From positions 124,001 to 188,000 of the forward strand of contig NZ_SCWB01000001.1 in NCBI RefSeq assembly GCF_004359545.1: a DNA stretch of 64,000 nt. Reading direction: 5' to 3'. The translations under genes were made by a program, and so were the position numbers. The notes under the pieces were generated by a model, which did no database searches, had not been told where the DNA came from, and was given only the letters and a program-made list of their open reading frames with translations. This document shows positions 36,101 through 45,134 of this stretch, in pieces. The stretch's first letter is position 1; the number at the start of each line of letters is the position of its first letter. Source of the stretch: Macrococcus lamae (lineage in GTDB: Bacteria > Bacillota > Bacilli > Staphylococcales > Staphylococcaceae).

Positions 36101-36999
36101 GATAGATGATCCTGATAATCAATATTTTTAAAGTAATCTCGAGTTGAATTTGCTGCTGAATTTTTAATCTGTTCATAATGAGCAAGATTAGTCTGCAGCT
36201 GATCCGGGCTGCTTGCACCGCAGACAATTGAAGCGACAGGATGATTGAGTAAGTAGCTCATCGTACTCTCAGTAAGCGGCGAATCCATAGCTGCTTTCGA
36301 TAAAATCTGCGTCAGTTCATCTTTTGAGTAATCCAGAATGCCTTTGCTGAATTTTTTGTCGACAACTTCGGAATAATGATCTGTCAACAGTCCTTTCATT
36401 ACTGGACCACGCGCTAAAATTTTAACATCGTGTTCAGCAATAGTATCAGTCAGCATTTCCGGGCGGTTATCTAACATATTGAACTGCATCATAATGACAT
36501 CAATATCACTGTGCTTCAAGTAATAGCTGATGACATTGGGACGGATGGAGCTAATACCATACGCTCTGATAAGACCGTCATTTTTCAGCGTGTTGAAAGC
36601 ATCAATCGTTTCGTCTTTATCATCTTCCATCGTTCCACCGTGCAGCATATAAAGGTCAAGATAATCGATTTTCAGTCTTCTAAGACTTTCCTTGACGCTG
36701 TTTAATATATGATTTCTGGAAGGATTCCATTTGACATCATCATCTTCAAAATTGAATTCATTCCCGACTTTCGAGCCAATCAGAACATCGTTCCTTTTAT
36801 GATGCTCTTTTAAAAATTTGCCGATGAGTTCTTCATTTTTTCCCTTATTATAGAGATCAGCGGTGTCGAAGTAATTAATGCCCTGGTTAATCGCTGAATC
36901 CATGATTTCTGAAGCCAATTGATAGTTCTCAGGCAGATTCATGCAGCCGAGACCAATTTCTGAAAATTCCAGCCCGCTTCTTGTCCGTCTAAAATTCAC
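36097..36999 (-). CDS. yqkF: Aldo/keto reductase (YqkF-like)
   Basis: This 300-residue TIM-barrel oxidoreductase shows the family tetrad: Asp and Tyr in FDTADLYN, Lys in IGSKVG and His in YMLHGGT. NADPH is the likely cofactor. The physiological substrate is unknown. I place the start at the GTG at 36999 (MNFRRTRSGLEFSEIGLG), eight bases after AGGAGG. The ATG at 37005 is only two bases from that site and would be poorly placed. It is coupled to yqkD and diverges from nudF. Confidence 0.88.
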   Translation of the reverse strand: MNFRRTRSGLEFSEIGLGCMNLPENYQLASEIMDSAINQGINYFDTADLYNKGKNEELIGKFLKEHHKRNDVLIGSKVGNEFNFEDDDVKWNPSRNHILNSVKESLRRLKIDYLDLYMLHGGTMEDDKDETIDAFNTLKNDGLIRAYGISSIRPNVISYYLKHSDIDVIMMQFNMLDNRPEMLTDTIAEHDVKILARGPVMKGLLTDHYSEVVDKKFSKGILDYSKDELTQILSKAAMDSPLTESTMSYLLNHPVASIVCGASSPDQLQTNLAHYEQIKNSAANSTRDYFKNIDYQDHLS

Positions 37000-37062
37000 A
37001 AGCATTCCCTCCTAATGGTATGATAACAATAGTTTAACATGGAGAGAAAAGAGGGTAAAACA

Positions 37063-37605
37063 ATGACATTTGAAGAACGTACATTGCATGTTGAAGAAAT
37101 TTATAACGGTAAAATAATTAAAGTAGAAAAACATCAGGTCGAATTACCGAATGGACATGAGACGACGCGGGAAGTAGTAAAACATCCAGGTGCAGTAGCT
37201 GTGCTCGCTATCCATAATGGCAAGGTACTCTTAATTAGACAGTTTCGTAAAGCGATGGAGGAGCTGCTCATTGAAGTTCCTGCTGGTAAAGTAGAACTTG
37301 GTGAAGATCGAGAAAAGACGGCACTTCGTGAACTGGAGGAAGAAACAGGATTTACAACAGACAGCATTGATCATATTTATGATTTCTACGTGTCTCCGGG
37401 CTTCTGTGATGAATTGATTTCACTTTACTACGCAGAAAACCTAATTGAATCCTCAGAGCTGACTGCTGATGAAGATGAGTTCATTGAGAAAATGTGGGTT
37501 CCAGTTGAAGAAATCAATGCATTGCTTTTATCTGGAAAAGTAAGAGATTCAAAGACCATTCTTGCATTACAGCATTTCCTTCTAAATTATAATAATTCTA
37601 AATAA
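37063..37605 (+). CDS. nudF: ADP-ribose pyrophosphatase (Nudix hydrolase)
   Basis: This 180-residue Nudix enzyme should hydrolyse ADP-ribose to AMP and ribose 5-phosphate. The Nudix box runs from GKVELGEDREKTAL to RELEEETGF and is complete. The N-terminal domain-swap strands (TLHVEEIYNGKIIKVEKHQV) fit ADP-ribose pyrophosphatases. I start at the ATG at 37063, seven bases after GAGGG; the in-frame ATG at 37039 precedes that site. It is followed by fur, the same order as in Bacilli. Confidence 0.92.
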   Translation: MTFEERTLHVEEIYNGKIIKVEKHQVELPNGHETTREVVKHPGAVAVLAIHNGKVLLIRQFRKAMEELLIEVPAGKVELGEDREKTALRELEEETGFTTDSIDHIYDFYVSPGFCDELISLYYAENLIESSELTADEDEFIEKMWVPVEEINALLLSGKVRDSKTILALQHFLLNYNNSK

Positions 37606-37685
37606 CAGATGAATGGTAGTTGCAAAGTGTGACGATTACTGCTATTTTATTAATATAATATCAGGGTGCTTGAGGAAGGTGACAC

Positions 37686-38123
37686 ATGCAGGAACGAATT
37701 CAGAAAATTAAAGACCAGCTGCACGCAGCTTCCTATAAACTGACTCCGCAAAGAGAATCGACAGTAATTGTGCTGCTGGAAAATGAAGCCGATCACCTCA
37801 GCGCTGAGGACGTCTATTTAAAAGTTAAGGAAAAATCGCCGGAAATAGGGCTTGCAACTGTTTACCGGACACTGGAACTTCTTGCAGAGCTTAAAGTAGT
37901 CGACAAGATTAATTTTGGTGACGGCGTTGCACGATTTGACCTTAGAAAAGAAGGTGCGGAACATTTCCATCATCACCTTGTCTGTATGGAATGCGGGGCA
38001 GTTGATGAGATTGAAGAAGATCTTCTGGGAGATGTAGAAAAGAAAGTTGAAAGAGATTATCATTTTAAAATAATGGATCATCGTCTGACATTTCACGGAA
38101 TTTGTCACCGATGTCATCATTAG
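37686..38123 (+). CDS. fur: Ferric uptake regulator Fur
   Basis: This 145-residue protein has the Fur winged helix (PEIGLATVYRTLELLAELK) and dimerisation domain. The structural zinc is held by C100, C103, C140 and C143 (CMEC and CHRC). The HHHLVC region supplies regulatory metal ligands. It represses iron acquisition genes when iron is plentiful. Of the family members (Fur, PerR, Zur) I choose Fur from its place between nudF and xerD, which matches Bacillus and Staphylococcus. AGGAAGGTG precedes the ATG. Confidence 0.92.
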   Translation: MQERIQKIKDQLHAASYKLTPQRESTVIVLLENEADHLSAEDVYLKVKEKSPEIGLATVYRTLELLAELKVVDKINFGDGVARFDLRKEGAEHFHHHLVCMECGAVDEIEEDLLGDVEKKVERDYHFKIMDHRLTFHGICHRCHH

Positions 38124-38149
38124 CCGCAGTCAAAAGAATGCGGTTTTTT
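38122..38149 (+). terminator. Terminator after fur
   Basis: GCCGCA and TGCGGT pair over a 10-base loop, followed by six T; the hairpin begins at the fur stop codon. Confidence 0.75.
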
Positions 38150-38195
38150 CTTTGATTATAAAATGATTATGGTAAACTTAATGAGAGGTGAGAAT

Positions 38196-39083
38196 ATGCG
38201 CGATGTTGTCGAAGAATTTTTACATTTCATTATGATTGAAAAAGGACTTAGTGAAAATACAATTGCTGCTTATAGAAGAGACTTAATAGGTTACATCAAT
38301 TTTCTTGAGAAAGAAAAAATCGGGCATCTGGATAATGTAGACCGATTTACTATCACATTATATTTAGGTCATCTGAAAGAAGAGAATAAATCGCAGAAAA
38401 CGATTGCCAGAAACACTGCATCCATCCGAGGATTTCATCAGTTTGCGTTACGAGAAAAATATGCTGTCAAAGATCCTTCTGTCATGCTTGAACCACCTAA
38501 AGTAGCAAAGCATCTGCCGGATGTATTATCTATAGAGGAAGTAGATATTTTTCTAGAATCACCGGATACTTCGAAGCTATTCGGTAGAAGAGACCAGGCG
38601 ATGCTTGAACTGCTATACGCCACCGGTATGCGAGTCAGTGAACTGATCAATCTTGATGTAGATGACATCAATCTGATAATGGGTTACGTCCGTGTATTTG
38701 GTAAAGGAAATAAGGAAAGGATTGTTCCCCTCGGTACAAAGTCTATGACAGTGCTGGATGATTACCTTAAAAACACACGTCCTAAAATGCTGAAAAAAGA
38801 AGTAACGGATAGTCTATTCTTAAATTTCCACGGCAGAAGGATGACAAGACAAGGTTTCTGGAAAATTATCAAGCAGCTGAAAGAAGAGGTGGGGATTAAG
38901 AAGAAGCTGACACCTCATACTCTCAGACATTCATTCGCCACACATCTGCTGGAAAATGGAGCTGATCTGCGCGCAGTCCAGGAAATGCTGGGTCATGCAG
39001 ATATTAGTACCACTCAGCTCTATACTCATATATCAAAAAAACAAATTCGCGATGTTTACAAGAAGACACATCCGAGAGCATAA
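38196..39083 (+). CDS. xerD: Site-specific tyrosine recombinase XerD
   Basis: This 295-residue recombinase resolves chromosome dimers at dif with XerC. The N-terminal SAM-like domain (about 1-85) is followed by the catalytic domain with Arg in YATGMRVSELINL, His-x-x-Arg in HTLRHSFATHLL, His in MLGHADISTT and the Tyr nucleophile in TTQLYTHISKK. I start at the ATG at 38196, five bases after GAGAGGTG. This gives exactly the family length of 295. It follows fur as ripX does in Bacillus. A 31-residue gene follows ten bases later. Confidence 0.96.
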   Translation: MRDVVEEFLHFIMIEKGLSENTIAAYRRDLIGYINFLEKEKIGHLDNVDRFTITLYLGHLKEENKSQKTIARNTASIRGFHQFALREKYAVKDPSVMLEPPKVAKHLPDVLSIEEVDIFLESPDTSKLFGRRDQAMLELLYATGMRVSELINLDVDDINLIMGYVRVFGKGNKERIVPLGTKSMTVLDDYLKNTRPKMLKKEVTDSLFLNFHGRRMTRQGFWKIIKQLKEEVGIKKKLTPHTLRHSFATHLLENGADLRAVQEMLGHADISTTQLYTHISKKQIRDVYKKTHPRA

Positions 39084-39093
39084 GGAGGGGCCA

Positions 39094-39189
39094 ATGAATC
39101 AGGAGAATAATAAATATATTTCATTAATCGTCTTATTCATCCTCGCAATCGGCTGGGGGATTTTTTACTGGATATTTATTGCGCATTAA
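39094..39189 (+). CDS. 31-residue single-pass membrane miniprotein downstream of xerD
   Basis: An ATG seven or eight bases after AAGGAGGGG opens a 31-residue frame: MNQENNKYISLIVLFILAIG then WGIFYWIFIAH. It has a polar N-terminus and one hydrophobic helix ending in aromatic residues. The strong ribosome site immediately after the xerD stop indicates translation. I recognise no family. Its last 57 bases overlap the 3' end of the convergent ypuF gene on the other strand. It could be a regulatory membrane peptide; no function is claimed. Confidence 0.6.
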   Translation: MNQENNKYISLIVLFILAIGWGIFYWIFIAH

Positions 39190-39654
39190 GCGTGCGGCAC
39201 GTTCTGCAATAATGGAGCTACGGTCGCGTGTGCGGTGGAAATCGATATAGTCTGAGTTGACTGGCTGATAAGGATCAAAGTCAGGGTGATGAATCATCAT
39301 CGTCTCGAGACATTCTGTTGTCAGAGGCAGCTGAAGCGGTACGTAAGGATTAACGATATTACGTGCGCTCTTCTCCAGCAGGTCGATAATAGACGCGTTA
39401 ACGCCATAGCTGTTTAATAAAGAACGGTGATTTTTAAAGCCGTTGATTGCTTTTGTCAAGCACGTTGCAGCACCCTTTACATTGCCACGTCTATAATGAT
39501 ACTGGCTTGTAGCAAGCATGATAAAAGCGACTTCAATATCCTGCTTGCTGAAGTTGTTTTTAGCTTTCCAAACTTCTTCAAGCAACTCGTGGCATTCAAA
39601 GTAATGCCTTTCATGTAAAAACTGGTAATAATAATCAATCATGAATGCATTCAT
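39133..39654 (-). CDS. ypuF: DUF309 family protein (YpuF-like)
   Basis: This 173-residue protein contains the DUF309 core with the signature HYFECHELLEEVWKAKN and the helix IEVAFIMLATSQYHYRRGN. Function is unknown; the fold is helical with a conserved His-Glu-x-x-Glu pattern that could bind metal. The C-terminal tail beyond about residue 140 is not conserved in my memory of the family. It lies beside scpA as ypuF lies beside scpA in Bacillus subtilis, but here it is divergent from it. Its 3' end overlaps the miniprotein gene by 57 bases. Confidence 0.83.
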   Translation of the reverse strand: MNAFMIDYYYQFLHERHYFECHELLEEVWKAKNNFSKQDIEVAFIMLATSQYHYRRGNVKGAATCLTKAINGFKNHRSLLNSYGVNASIIDLLEKSARNIVNPYVPLQLPLTTECLETMMIHHPDFDPYQPVNSDYIDFHRTRDRSSIIAERAARLMRNKYPVKNPPADCEDE

Positions 39655-39683
39655 TCTAAAACTCCTGACTGAGAGGTGAAGTT

Positions 39684-40394
39684 ATGTATGAAGTAAAATT
39701 AGATATTTTTCAGGGACCTTTAGACCTGTTACTGCACTTGATTAAAAAATATGAAATTGACATCTATGATATATCGATGAAACATCTTACTGAGCAGTAC
39801 TTTAATTATATCAATTCAATGACCGAATTGGATATTAATGTGCAAAGTGAATATTTGGTCATGGCTTCAGAACTGCTGCGTATCAAAAGTAAAATGCTGC
39901 TGCCGGTTCAGACAGAAGACGTTCAGGACGACCCTCGTGATGAACTAGTGTCGCAGTTAATTGAATATCAGAACTATAAATATTATGCAGAACTTCTCGA
40001 GGAGAAAAGACAGGACCGGGATCAATTCTTCATTAAAGCACCAGCGGATTTATCTCAATATGAACGGCCGGTCAAAGAAGAACTGGAACTCTCAATCATC
40101 GATTTAATGGCAGCATATCAAAAAGCGAAGTCCAGAAAGAAATTACAGGTACCTGAAGTGACACTTGCACGTGAAACTTATACAATCCAGCAAGGAACTG
40201 ATTTAATAAGAACAAAACTTGCGACTAGCAGTCTTATCTGCTTCACCGATTTGTTTACATTCAATGAATCGAAGCATCGGCTCGTGACTCTCTTTATGGC
40301 CATGCTTGAAATGATGAAGCATCAGGAAATAGTTGTCAGTCAGACAATGCAGTTCGGAGAAATAGAAATTAAAAGAGGGAAGAAAGCATGTTGA
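39684..40394 (+). CDS. scpA: Segregation and condensation protein A
   Basis: This 236-residue kleisin bridges the Smc heads in the condensin complex. The N-terminal signature is FQGPLDLLLHLIKKYEIDIYD and the C-terminal winged helix is around CFTDLFTFNESKHRLVTLFMAMLEM. It has the normal length. It overlaps scpB by seven bases, so the two partners are coupled. ypuF diverges from it. Confidence 0.95.
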   Translation: MYEVKLDIFQGPLDLLLHLIKKYEIDIYDISMKHLTEQYFNYINSMTELDINVQSEYLVMASELLRIKSKMLLPVQTEDVQDDPRDELVSQLIEYQNYKYYAELLEEKRQDRDQFFIKAPADLSQYERPVKEELELSIIDLMAAYQKAKSRKKLQVPEVTLARETYTIQQGTDLIRTKLATSSLICFTDLFTFNESKHRLVTLFMAMLEMMKHQEIVVSQTMQFGEIEIKRGKKAC

Positions 40395-40924
40395 ATCATG
40401 AGGATATTTTAATCGGTCTTCTTTATACCGTAGGAGACGAAGGAATCGAGCAGTTGACGCTTTCTGAAATGCTTAAAGTGACGTCTGTTGAACTGGATGA
40501 TCTTATAAAAAGTTATCAATCATCTGTACTTCGTATAACAAAATATGGGAGCCGCTATTTTCTAGGGGTTGTGCCTGAGCTGAATCCTTTCATTAATCAG
40601 CTGGTGACCCATGAAGTCGAACGTAAACTGACCCAGGCATCCATGGAAACATTAGCGATCATTGCTTATAATCAGCCTGTTACAAGAAGTGATGTTGAAT
40701 CGATGCGCGGTGTGAATTCAGATGGACCGGTCAAAACGCTGATTGAAAAAGGATTAATATTAACAAAACAAGAAGAAACAAGAAGTCAGCAGTTGTATAC
40801 ATCCGATTATTTTCTGCAAGTATTCGGAATTGAATCGTTAGATGAACTGCCATCAGACAGTACAGCAGAGAATGAACAGGAAATGGAACAGTTTTTCAAA
40901 ACTATGAACGATAAAGGAGAATAA
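40388..40924 (+). CDS. scpB: Segregation and condensation protein B
   Basis: This 178-residue protein has two winged helices (YTVGDEGIEQLTLSEML and LETLAIIAYNQPVTRSDVE-like TLAIIAYNQPVTRSD) and dimerises on ScpA in the Smc-ScpAB condensin. The C-terminus is acidic and variable. It starts inside the end of scpA and ends one base before the rluB ATG region, giving a scpA-scpB-rluB operon as in Bacilli. Confidence 0.95.
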   Translation: MLNHEDILIGLLYTVGDEGIEQLTLSEMLKVTSVELDDLIKSYQSSVLRITKYGSRYFLGVVPELNPFINQLVTHEVERKLTQASMETLAIIAYNQPVTRSDVESMRGVNSDGPVKTLIEKGLILTKQEETRSQQLYTSDYFLQVFGIESLDELPSDSTAENEQEMEQFFKTMNDKGE

Positions 40925-40925
40925 C

Positions 40926-41663
40926 ATGACCGAGCAATTTGAAAGATTACAGAAAGTCATCGCACAAAGTGGTGTCACGTCCCGCCGTAAAGCTGAAGTA
41001 CTGATCACTGAAGGTAAAGTGACAGTGAATGGTGAAGTGGTCAAGACGCTTGGCACAAAAGTTAAACCGTCAGATAAGATTGAAGTGGAAGGTATACCAC
41101 TTGAGAATCCGAATAAGCTGTATATTCTGTTTCACAAACCGACAAAAGTTATCACCAGCGTGTCTGATGATAAAGGACGGACAGTCGTTACCGACTTTTT
41201 CCCGCAGCTGAAAGAGAGAATATTTCCAGTCGGCCGACTCGATTATGAAACTTCAGGACTTCTGATCCTGACAAATGACGGGGAATTTGCCAATCATATG
41301 ACCCATCCAAGATACAAAATGAAGAAAAAGTATGTAGCGAAGCTGAAAGGTTTTCTGCTCAGGGAACAAGTTAAAGAACTGGAAAAAGGTATTATGCTTG
41401 AAGACGGTAAAACCGCACCTGCTATTGTCAAAGTTAAGACTCAGGACCGTGAAAAAAACACAACACTTGTTGAAATCACTATTTCAGAAGGAAGAAATCG
41501 TCAAGTACGTCGAATGTTTGCACATTTCGGGCATGAAGTCGTTAAATTATCACGCATAGAATACGGCAATTTAACTTTAAAAAGTCTGAATGCAGGGGAT
41601 GCCCGCGAACTATCACCTCACGAAGTCAAACAGCTCCGTCAGATGGCTCAATACAAAGGTTAA
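40926..41663 (+). CDS. rluB: 23S rRNA pseudouridine synthase B
   Basis: This 245-residue protein has an N-terminal S4 domain (ERLQKVIAQSGVTSRRKAE) and the RsuA-type pseudouridine synthase domain with the catalytic Asp in PVGRLDYETSGLLILTNDG. EGRNRQVRRMF is a further signature. It likely modifies a uridine near position 2605 of 23S rRNA, as RluB does; RsuA or RluF specificity cannot be excluded by eye. It starts one base after the scpB stop. Confidence 0.9.
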   Translation: MTEQFERLQKVIAQSGVTSRRKAEVLITEGKVTVNGEVVKTLGTKVKPSDKIEVEGIPLENPNKLYILFHKPTKVITSVSDDKGRTVVTDFFPQLKERIFPVGRLDYETSGLLILTNDGEFANHMTHPRYKMKKKYVAKLKGFLLREQVKELEKGIMLEDGKTAPAIVKVKTQDREKNTTLVEITISEGRNRQVRRMFAHFGHEVVKLSRIEYGNLTLKSLNAGDARELSPHEVKQLRQMAQYKG

Positions 41664-41695
41664 AATTCACATTGTTGCCACTCATTCTAAAAGGT

Positions 41696-41708
41696 TGAGT
41701 GCTATAAT
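41696..41708 (+). promoter_or_regulatory. Extended -10 promoter of resA, preceded by an inverted repeat
   Basis: TGCTATAAT (TATAAT at 41703-41708) lies about 33 bases before resA. CACTCA (41679-41684) and TGAGTG (41696-41701) form an inverted repeat that ends inside the extended -10 element. It lacks a T-run, so it looks more like an operator or a weak hairpin than the rluB terminator. Confidence 0.5.
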
Positions 41709-41740
41709 GGACTTAAATATGTCTGAGTAAGGAGTATATT

Positions 41741-42274
41741 ATGTCAAAACAAGCTAAAAGCATCACACAGATTATTGTGATGCTGCTGATCGTTGCGGCG
41801 ATTGGATTTATCATCTATGTCACACTCACTAAAAATCATGATAATGTGGCAAAAGTAGGAGACCAGGCACCTGAATTTCAGTTGAAGACGACTGACGGTA
41901 AAACGGTCAGATTAAGTGATTATAAAGGAAAAGGACTTATCCTTAACTTCTGGGGAACATGGTGTGAACCATGCCGTAAGGAGATGCCTGCCTTGAGTAA
42001 TAATTATGATCAATACAAGGATAAAGGTGTTGAAGTGCTGGCCATTCATATTAAAAATACGCCTCAGCAGGTTGATCAGTTCTTCAGAGGGCTGGATAAA
42101 GAAGTTCATATACCTGTAGCTTTTGATAATAACAATGAAGTCTCTGATGCATTCGGTGTAGATCCGCTGCCGACGACTGTTGTTATCGATAAAACCGGCA
42201 AAATTACGGCTGTTCATGAAGGTGAAATGAGCACCAGCACTATTGAAAATTATATGAAGAGTATTACACCGTAA
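41741..42274 (+). CDS. resA: Thiol-disulfide oxidoreductase ResA
   Basis: This 177-residue protein has an N-terminal membrane anchor (about 10-29) and an extracytoplasmic thioredoxin fold. The active site is C75-E-P-C78 (WGTWCEPCRKEMP), the characteristic ResA motif. It reduces the haem-binding cysteines of apocytochrome c before haem attachment. The cis-Pro loop is at PLPTTVV. It heads resABCDE with 14 bases to resB. Confidence 0.96.
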   Translation: MSKQAKSITQIIVMLLIVAAIGFIIYVTLTKNHDNVAKVGDQAPEFQLKTTDGKTVRLSDYKGKGLILNFWGTWCEPCRKEMPALSNNYDQYKDKGVEVLAIHIKNTPQQVDQFFRGLDKEVHIPVAFDNNNEVSDAFGVDPLPTTVVIDKTGKITAVHEGEMSTSTIENYMKSITP

Positions 42275-42288
42275 GTGAGGGTCTATTA

Positions 42289-43920
42289 ATGGATGAAAAA
42301 CAACTAATCTGCACATGCGGTCACGTCAATCCTCCCGGAACACAGCTGTGTCAGAACTGTGGACGGCTAATCAATGATGATTATGATAAGAAAAAAACAA
42401 CAGACGTTATGCGCTATGATGGTTCTGCAGTACGAAGCAAGACAAGAAACAAAACACTGATCGATAAAATCTGGATTTTCTTCAGCTCAGTGAAAACTGG
42501 AGTGACTTTACTCGTACTGACTGTTATCGGTGCTGCGATGGGGTCATTGCTGCCGCAGCGATATTTTATTCCGGCTAATGTTGACCCGGAAACGTTCTAC
42601 CAGGAGAAATATGGTTCAATCGGATATTTGTATTATAAACTCGGATTTGATAACCTCTATACATCATGGTGGTTCCTCATTTTACTTGCGCTTGTTGCAT
42701 TCTCAATCATTGCAGCGAGTATTGATAGAGGTGTTCCTCTGTTTAAATCGCTGCGTAACCAGACGGTGAAGAAACATCCGACATTTCTTAAAAGACAGCG
42801 ATTGACGTTAACAGATTCACATACACTGCCTTTAGAAGACGTAAAGGTAGAACTCGAAAAAAAACGTTACAAAGTAAAAATCGAGGGCAATTCACTATTG
42901 GCAGAAAAAGGACGGATCAGCCGCTATGGCCCTTATATTAACCATGCCGGACTGATTATTCTGCTGGCAGGTAGTATGCTTAGATTTATACCGGCCTTTT
43001 ACTACGACGGGTCTATTGCATTGAAGGAAGGGGATACTAAAAGTGTTCCTGGTACAGAGAAACAGTATTATATCAGACATGATAAGTTCATTTTTGAGCA
43101 GTATGATCAAACAGCTCATTCGAATACAGAGTCAAAAAAAGCAGATGCAGCGCAAAATATGATCGCCAAAAATTATGAAACTAAATTGACGTTATATAAA
43201 AACAATAATGATAAAATACCCGGGGCAGAGCCTAAACTGTCAGAAATAGATAAAGGCAGCATTCGTGTTAACCATCCCTTTAAATTTGATCATTTCGAGC
43301 TTTATCAGAATAGCTTCGATCAAAGTCAGCTGAAAGAAATGATCTTTAAAGTAGTGGATAACGCTACAGGAAAAGAAACAGGAAAACAGTTCACTGTTAA
43401 TCTTGATCAACCGGATACAAGCTATACCATCGCTAAAAATTTGAAGGTAAACTTAAGAAACTATGCACCTGATTTTGATAAAGTCGAAGCAAATGGAACA
43501 CTGGCAACTAAGTCACCTAATACAGTTAATCCTGCTTTTGTCTTTGAAGTTGCGGAAGATGACAAAAAGGCTGAATATAGTCTTCTTAAAATCAGATCAT
43601 CACAGGACATTACAGAAGGAAATAATTATTCCATTAAGTTTGTTGGCGCGACGAACCATGTACTGACATTCCTGACTGTAAAAAAAGATTTAACTTTACC
43701 GATTTTATTTATCGGTTTTTCCATCTTCCTGTTCGGATTGTTCATCGGTTCTTATATCAACCATAGAAGAATCTGGATCAATCAAGAGGATGGGATGAAA
43801 CTTGCAGCACATACAAATAAAAATTATTTTGGTCTTAAAAAAGAAATCAACAGTATGTTAGACACTTATCATTTACCTGAAGTTAAGGATAAAAATGATG
43901 AATCGGAGGCTCAATCATGA
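42289..43920 (+). CDS. resB: Cytochrome c biogenesis protein ResB
   Basis: This 543-residue protein with ResC forms the system II haem transport and cytochrome c synthetase. It begins with a short zinc-ribbon-like segment (C8, C10, C21, C24) also present in Bacillus ResB, followed by membrane helices near 68-85, 122-142 and 218-236, a large extracytoplasmic domain (about 245-465) and a final helix (about 470-490). The conserved GPYINHAGLIILLAG carries a His that may hold haem. It overlaps resC by four bases. Confidence 0.94.
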   Translation: MDEKQLICTCGHVNPPGTQLCQNCGRLINDDYDKKKTTDVMRYDGSAVRSKTRNKTLIDKIWIFFSSVKTGVTLLVLTVIGAAMGSLLPQRYFIPANVDPETFYQEKYGSIGYLYYKLGFDNLYTSWWFLILLALVAFSIIAASIDRGVPLFKSLRNQTVKKHPTFLKRQRLTLTDSHTLPLEDVKVELEKKRYKVKIEGNSLLAEKGRISRYGPYINHAGLIILLAGSMLRFIPAFYYDGSIALKEGDTKSVPGTEKQYYIRHDKFIFEQYDQTAHSNTESKKADAAQNMIAKNYETKLTLYKNNNDKIPGAEPKLSEIDKGSIRVNHPFKFDHFELYQNSFDQSQLKEMIFKVVDNATGKETGKQFTVNLDQPDTSYTIAKNLKVNLRNYAPDFDKVEANGTLATKSPNTVNPAFVFEVAEDDKKAEYSLLKIRSSQDITEGNNYSIKFVGATNHVLTFLTVKKDLTLPILFIGFSIFLFGLFIGSYINHRRIWINQEDGMKLAAHTNKNYFGLKKEINSMLDTYHLPEVKDKNDESEAQS

Positions 43921-45119
43921 ATCATGATACATTACTGAATATAAGCAGTACGGCATTATACGCTGCTTTTATTCTCTATTTAATAGCGATTATCCCCTTT
44001 TCTGCCAGCATCAAAGCAAAGCGTAAAGGGAGTGAGCGGATTGCAGTTATTTTGACTACAATCGGCTTTATTATGCAGCTTGTTTACTTTATAACAAGGT
44101 GGATGGCGGCAGGACATGCACCAGTCAGCAATATGTATGAATTTTTGACGATGTTCGGCATTATGATGGTCGGAGGATTCCTGGTTATCAATGCCATCTA
44201 TCATACACCGATTCTTGCTTTATTTTCATTGCCGATTGCGATGCTTGTCATCGTCTATGCAAGTATGTTCTCACGTGATGTATCGCCGTTAATTCCTGCA
44301 CTGCAGAGTAACTGGCTGGCCATCCACGTTATAACTGTGACACTATCTTACGGTATTCTGTCTGTGAGTTCTGTAGCGGGTCTCATTTATCTGCTGCGTT
44401 TTGTAGACAGCACTAAAAAATCAAAGGATGCCTTCTGGCTGGAAGTCGTCATGTATTTTATTGTACTTGTCATTGCATTTATATTGACGACAGTCGTCAT
44501 GAAAGGTATCGTCCATTATGAGGACAATTTCTTCTATACAGATAAAAACGGAAATGACGCAGTCGCAACTTATCATTTACCTGCCTTGATTACATTTGAA
44601 GGATCTCTGCCGGTTGATCCAAAAGGAAACAATCAATGGGAACCATCCGATCATTTTACAACTGGCATCGAAGTGCCACCAGTACTGAATGCGCAGAAGT
44701 TAACGACAGTGCTATGGTCTGTTATTATCGGTTCTATCCTTTACGGACTGATCCGACTCATCTCAAGAAGAACAATTTTTTCAATGGTTAAGCCGCTGAC
44801 GAACAAAGTATCGCTTCCACTGATGGATGAAATCGGCTACCGGTCAGTTATCATTGGTTTTCCTTTATTTGCACTTGGAGGTATACTATTTGCAAGTATA
44901 TGGGCTCAGATTGCCTGGAGCAGATTCTGGGGATGGGACCCTAAAGAAGTATGGGCACTGATCACGTTTCTGTTTTATGCTATCTTCCTTCACTTAAGAC
45001 TTGGACGAGGCTGGGAAGGTAAAAAATCTGCATGGCTTGCCGTAGTCGGTATGGGTATCATCTTATTCAACGTAATAGCTGTTAACTTGATTATTGCCGG
45101 ATTACATTCATACGCTTAG
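43917..45119 (+). CDS. resC: Cytochrome c biogenesis protein ResC
   Basis: This 400-residue polytopic protein (about eight helices) has the haem-handling WWD-like motif in WSRFWGWDPKEVWALITF and flanking conserved histidines (WLAIHVI, FLHLRLGRGWEG). With ResB it moves and attaches haem to c-type cytochromes outside the membrane. APVSNMYEFLTMFG is another family landmark. It starts in an ATGA overlap with resB and is followed six bases later by the resD ribosome site. Confidence 0.95.
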   Translation: MNHDTLLNISSTALYAAFILYLIAIIPFSASIKAKRKGSERIAVILTTIGFIMQLVYFITRWMAAGHAPVSNMYEFLTMFGIMMVGGFLVINAIYHTPILALFSLPIAMLVIVYASMFSRDVSPLIPALQSNWLAIHVITVTLSYGILSVSSVAGLIYLLRFVDSTKKSKDAFWLEVVMYFIVLVIAFILTTVVMKGIVHYEDNFFYTDKNGNDAVATYHLPALITFEGSLPVDPKGNNQWEPSDHFTTGIEVPPVLNAQKLTTVLWSVIIGSILYGLIRLISRRTIFSMVKPLTNKVSLPLMDEIGYRSVIIGFPLFALGGILFASIWAQIAWSRFWGWDPKEVWALITFLFYAIFLHLRLGRGWEGKKSAWLAVVGMGIILFNVIAVNLIIAGLHSYA

Positions 45120-45134
45120 AAAAGGATGTGTCAT

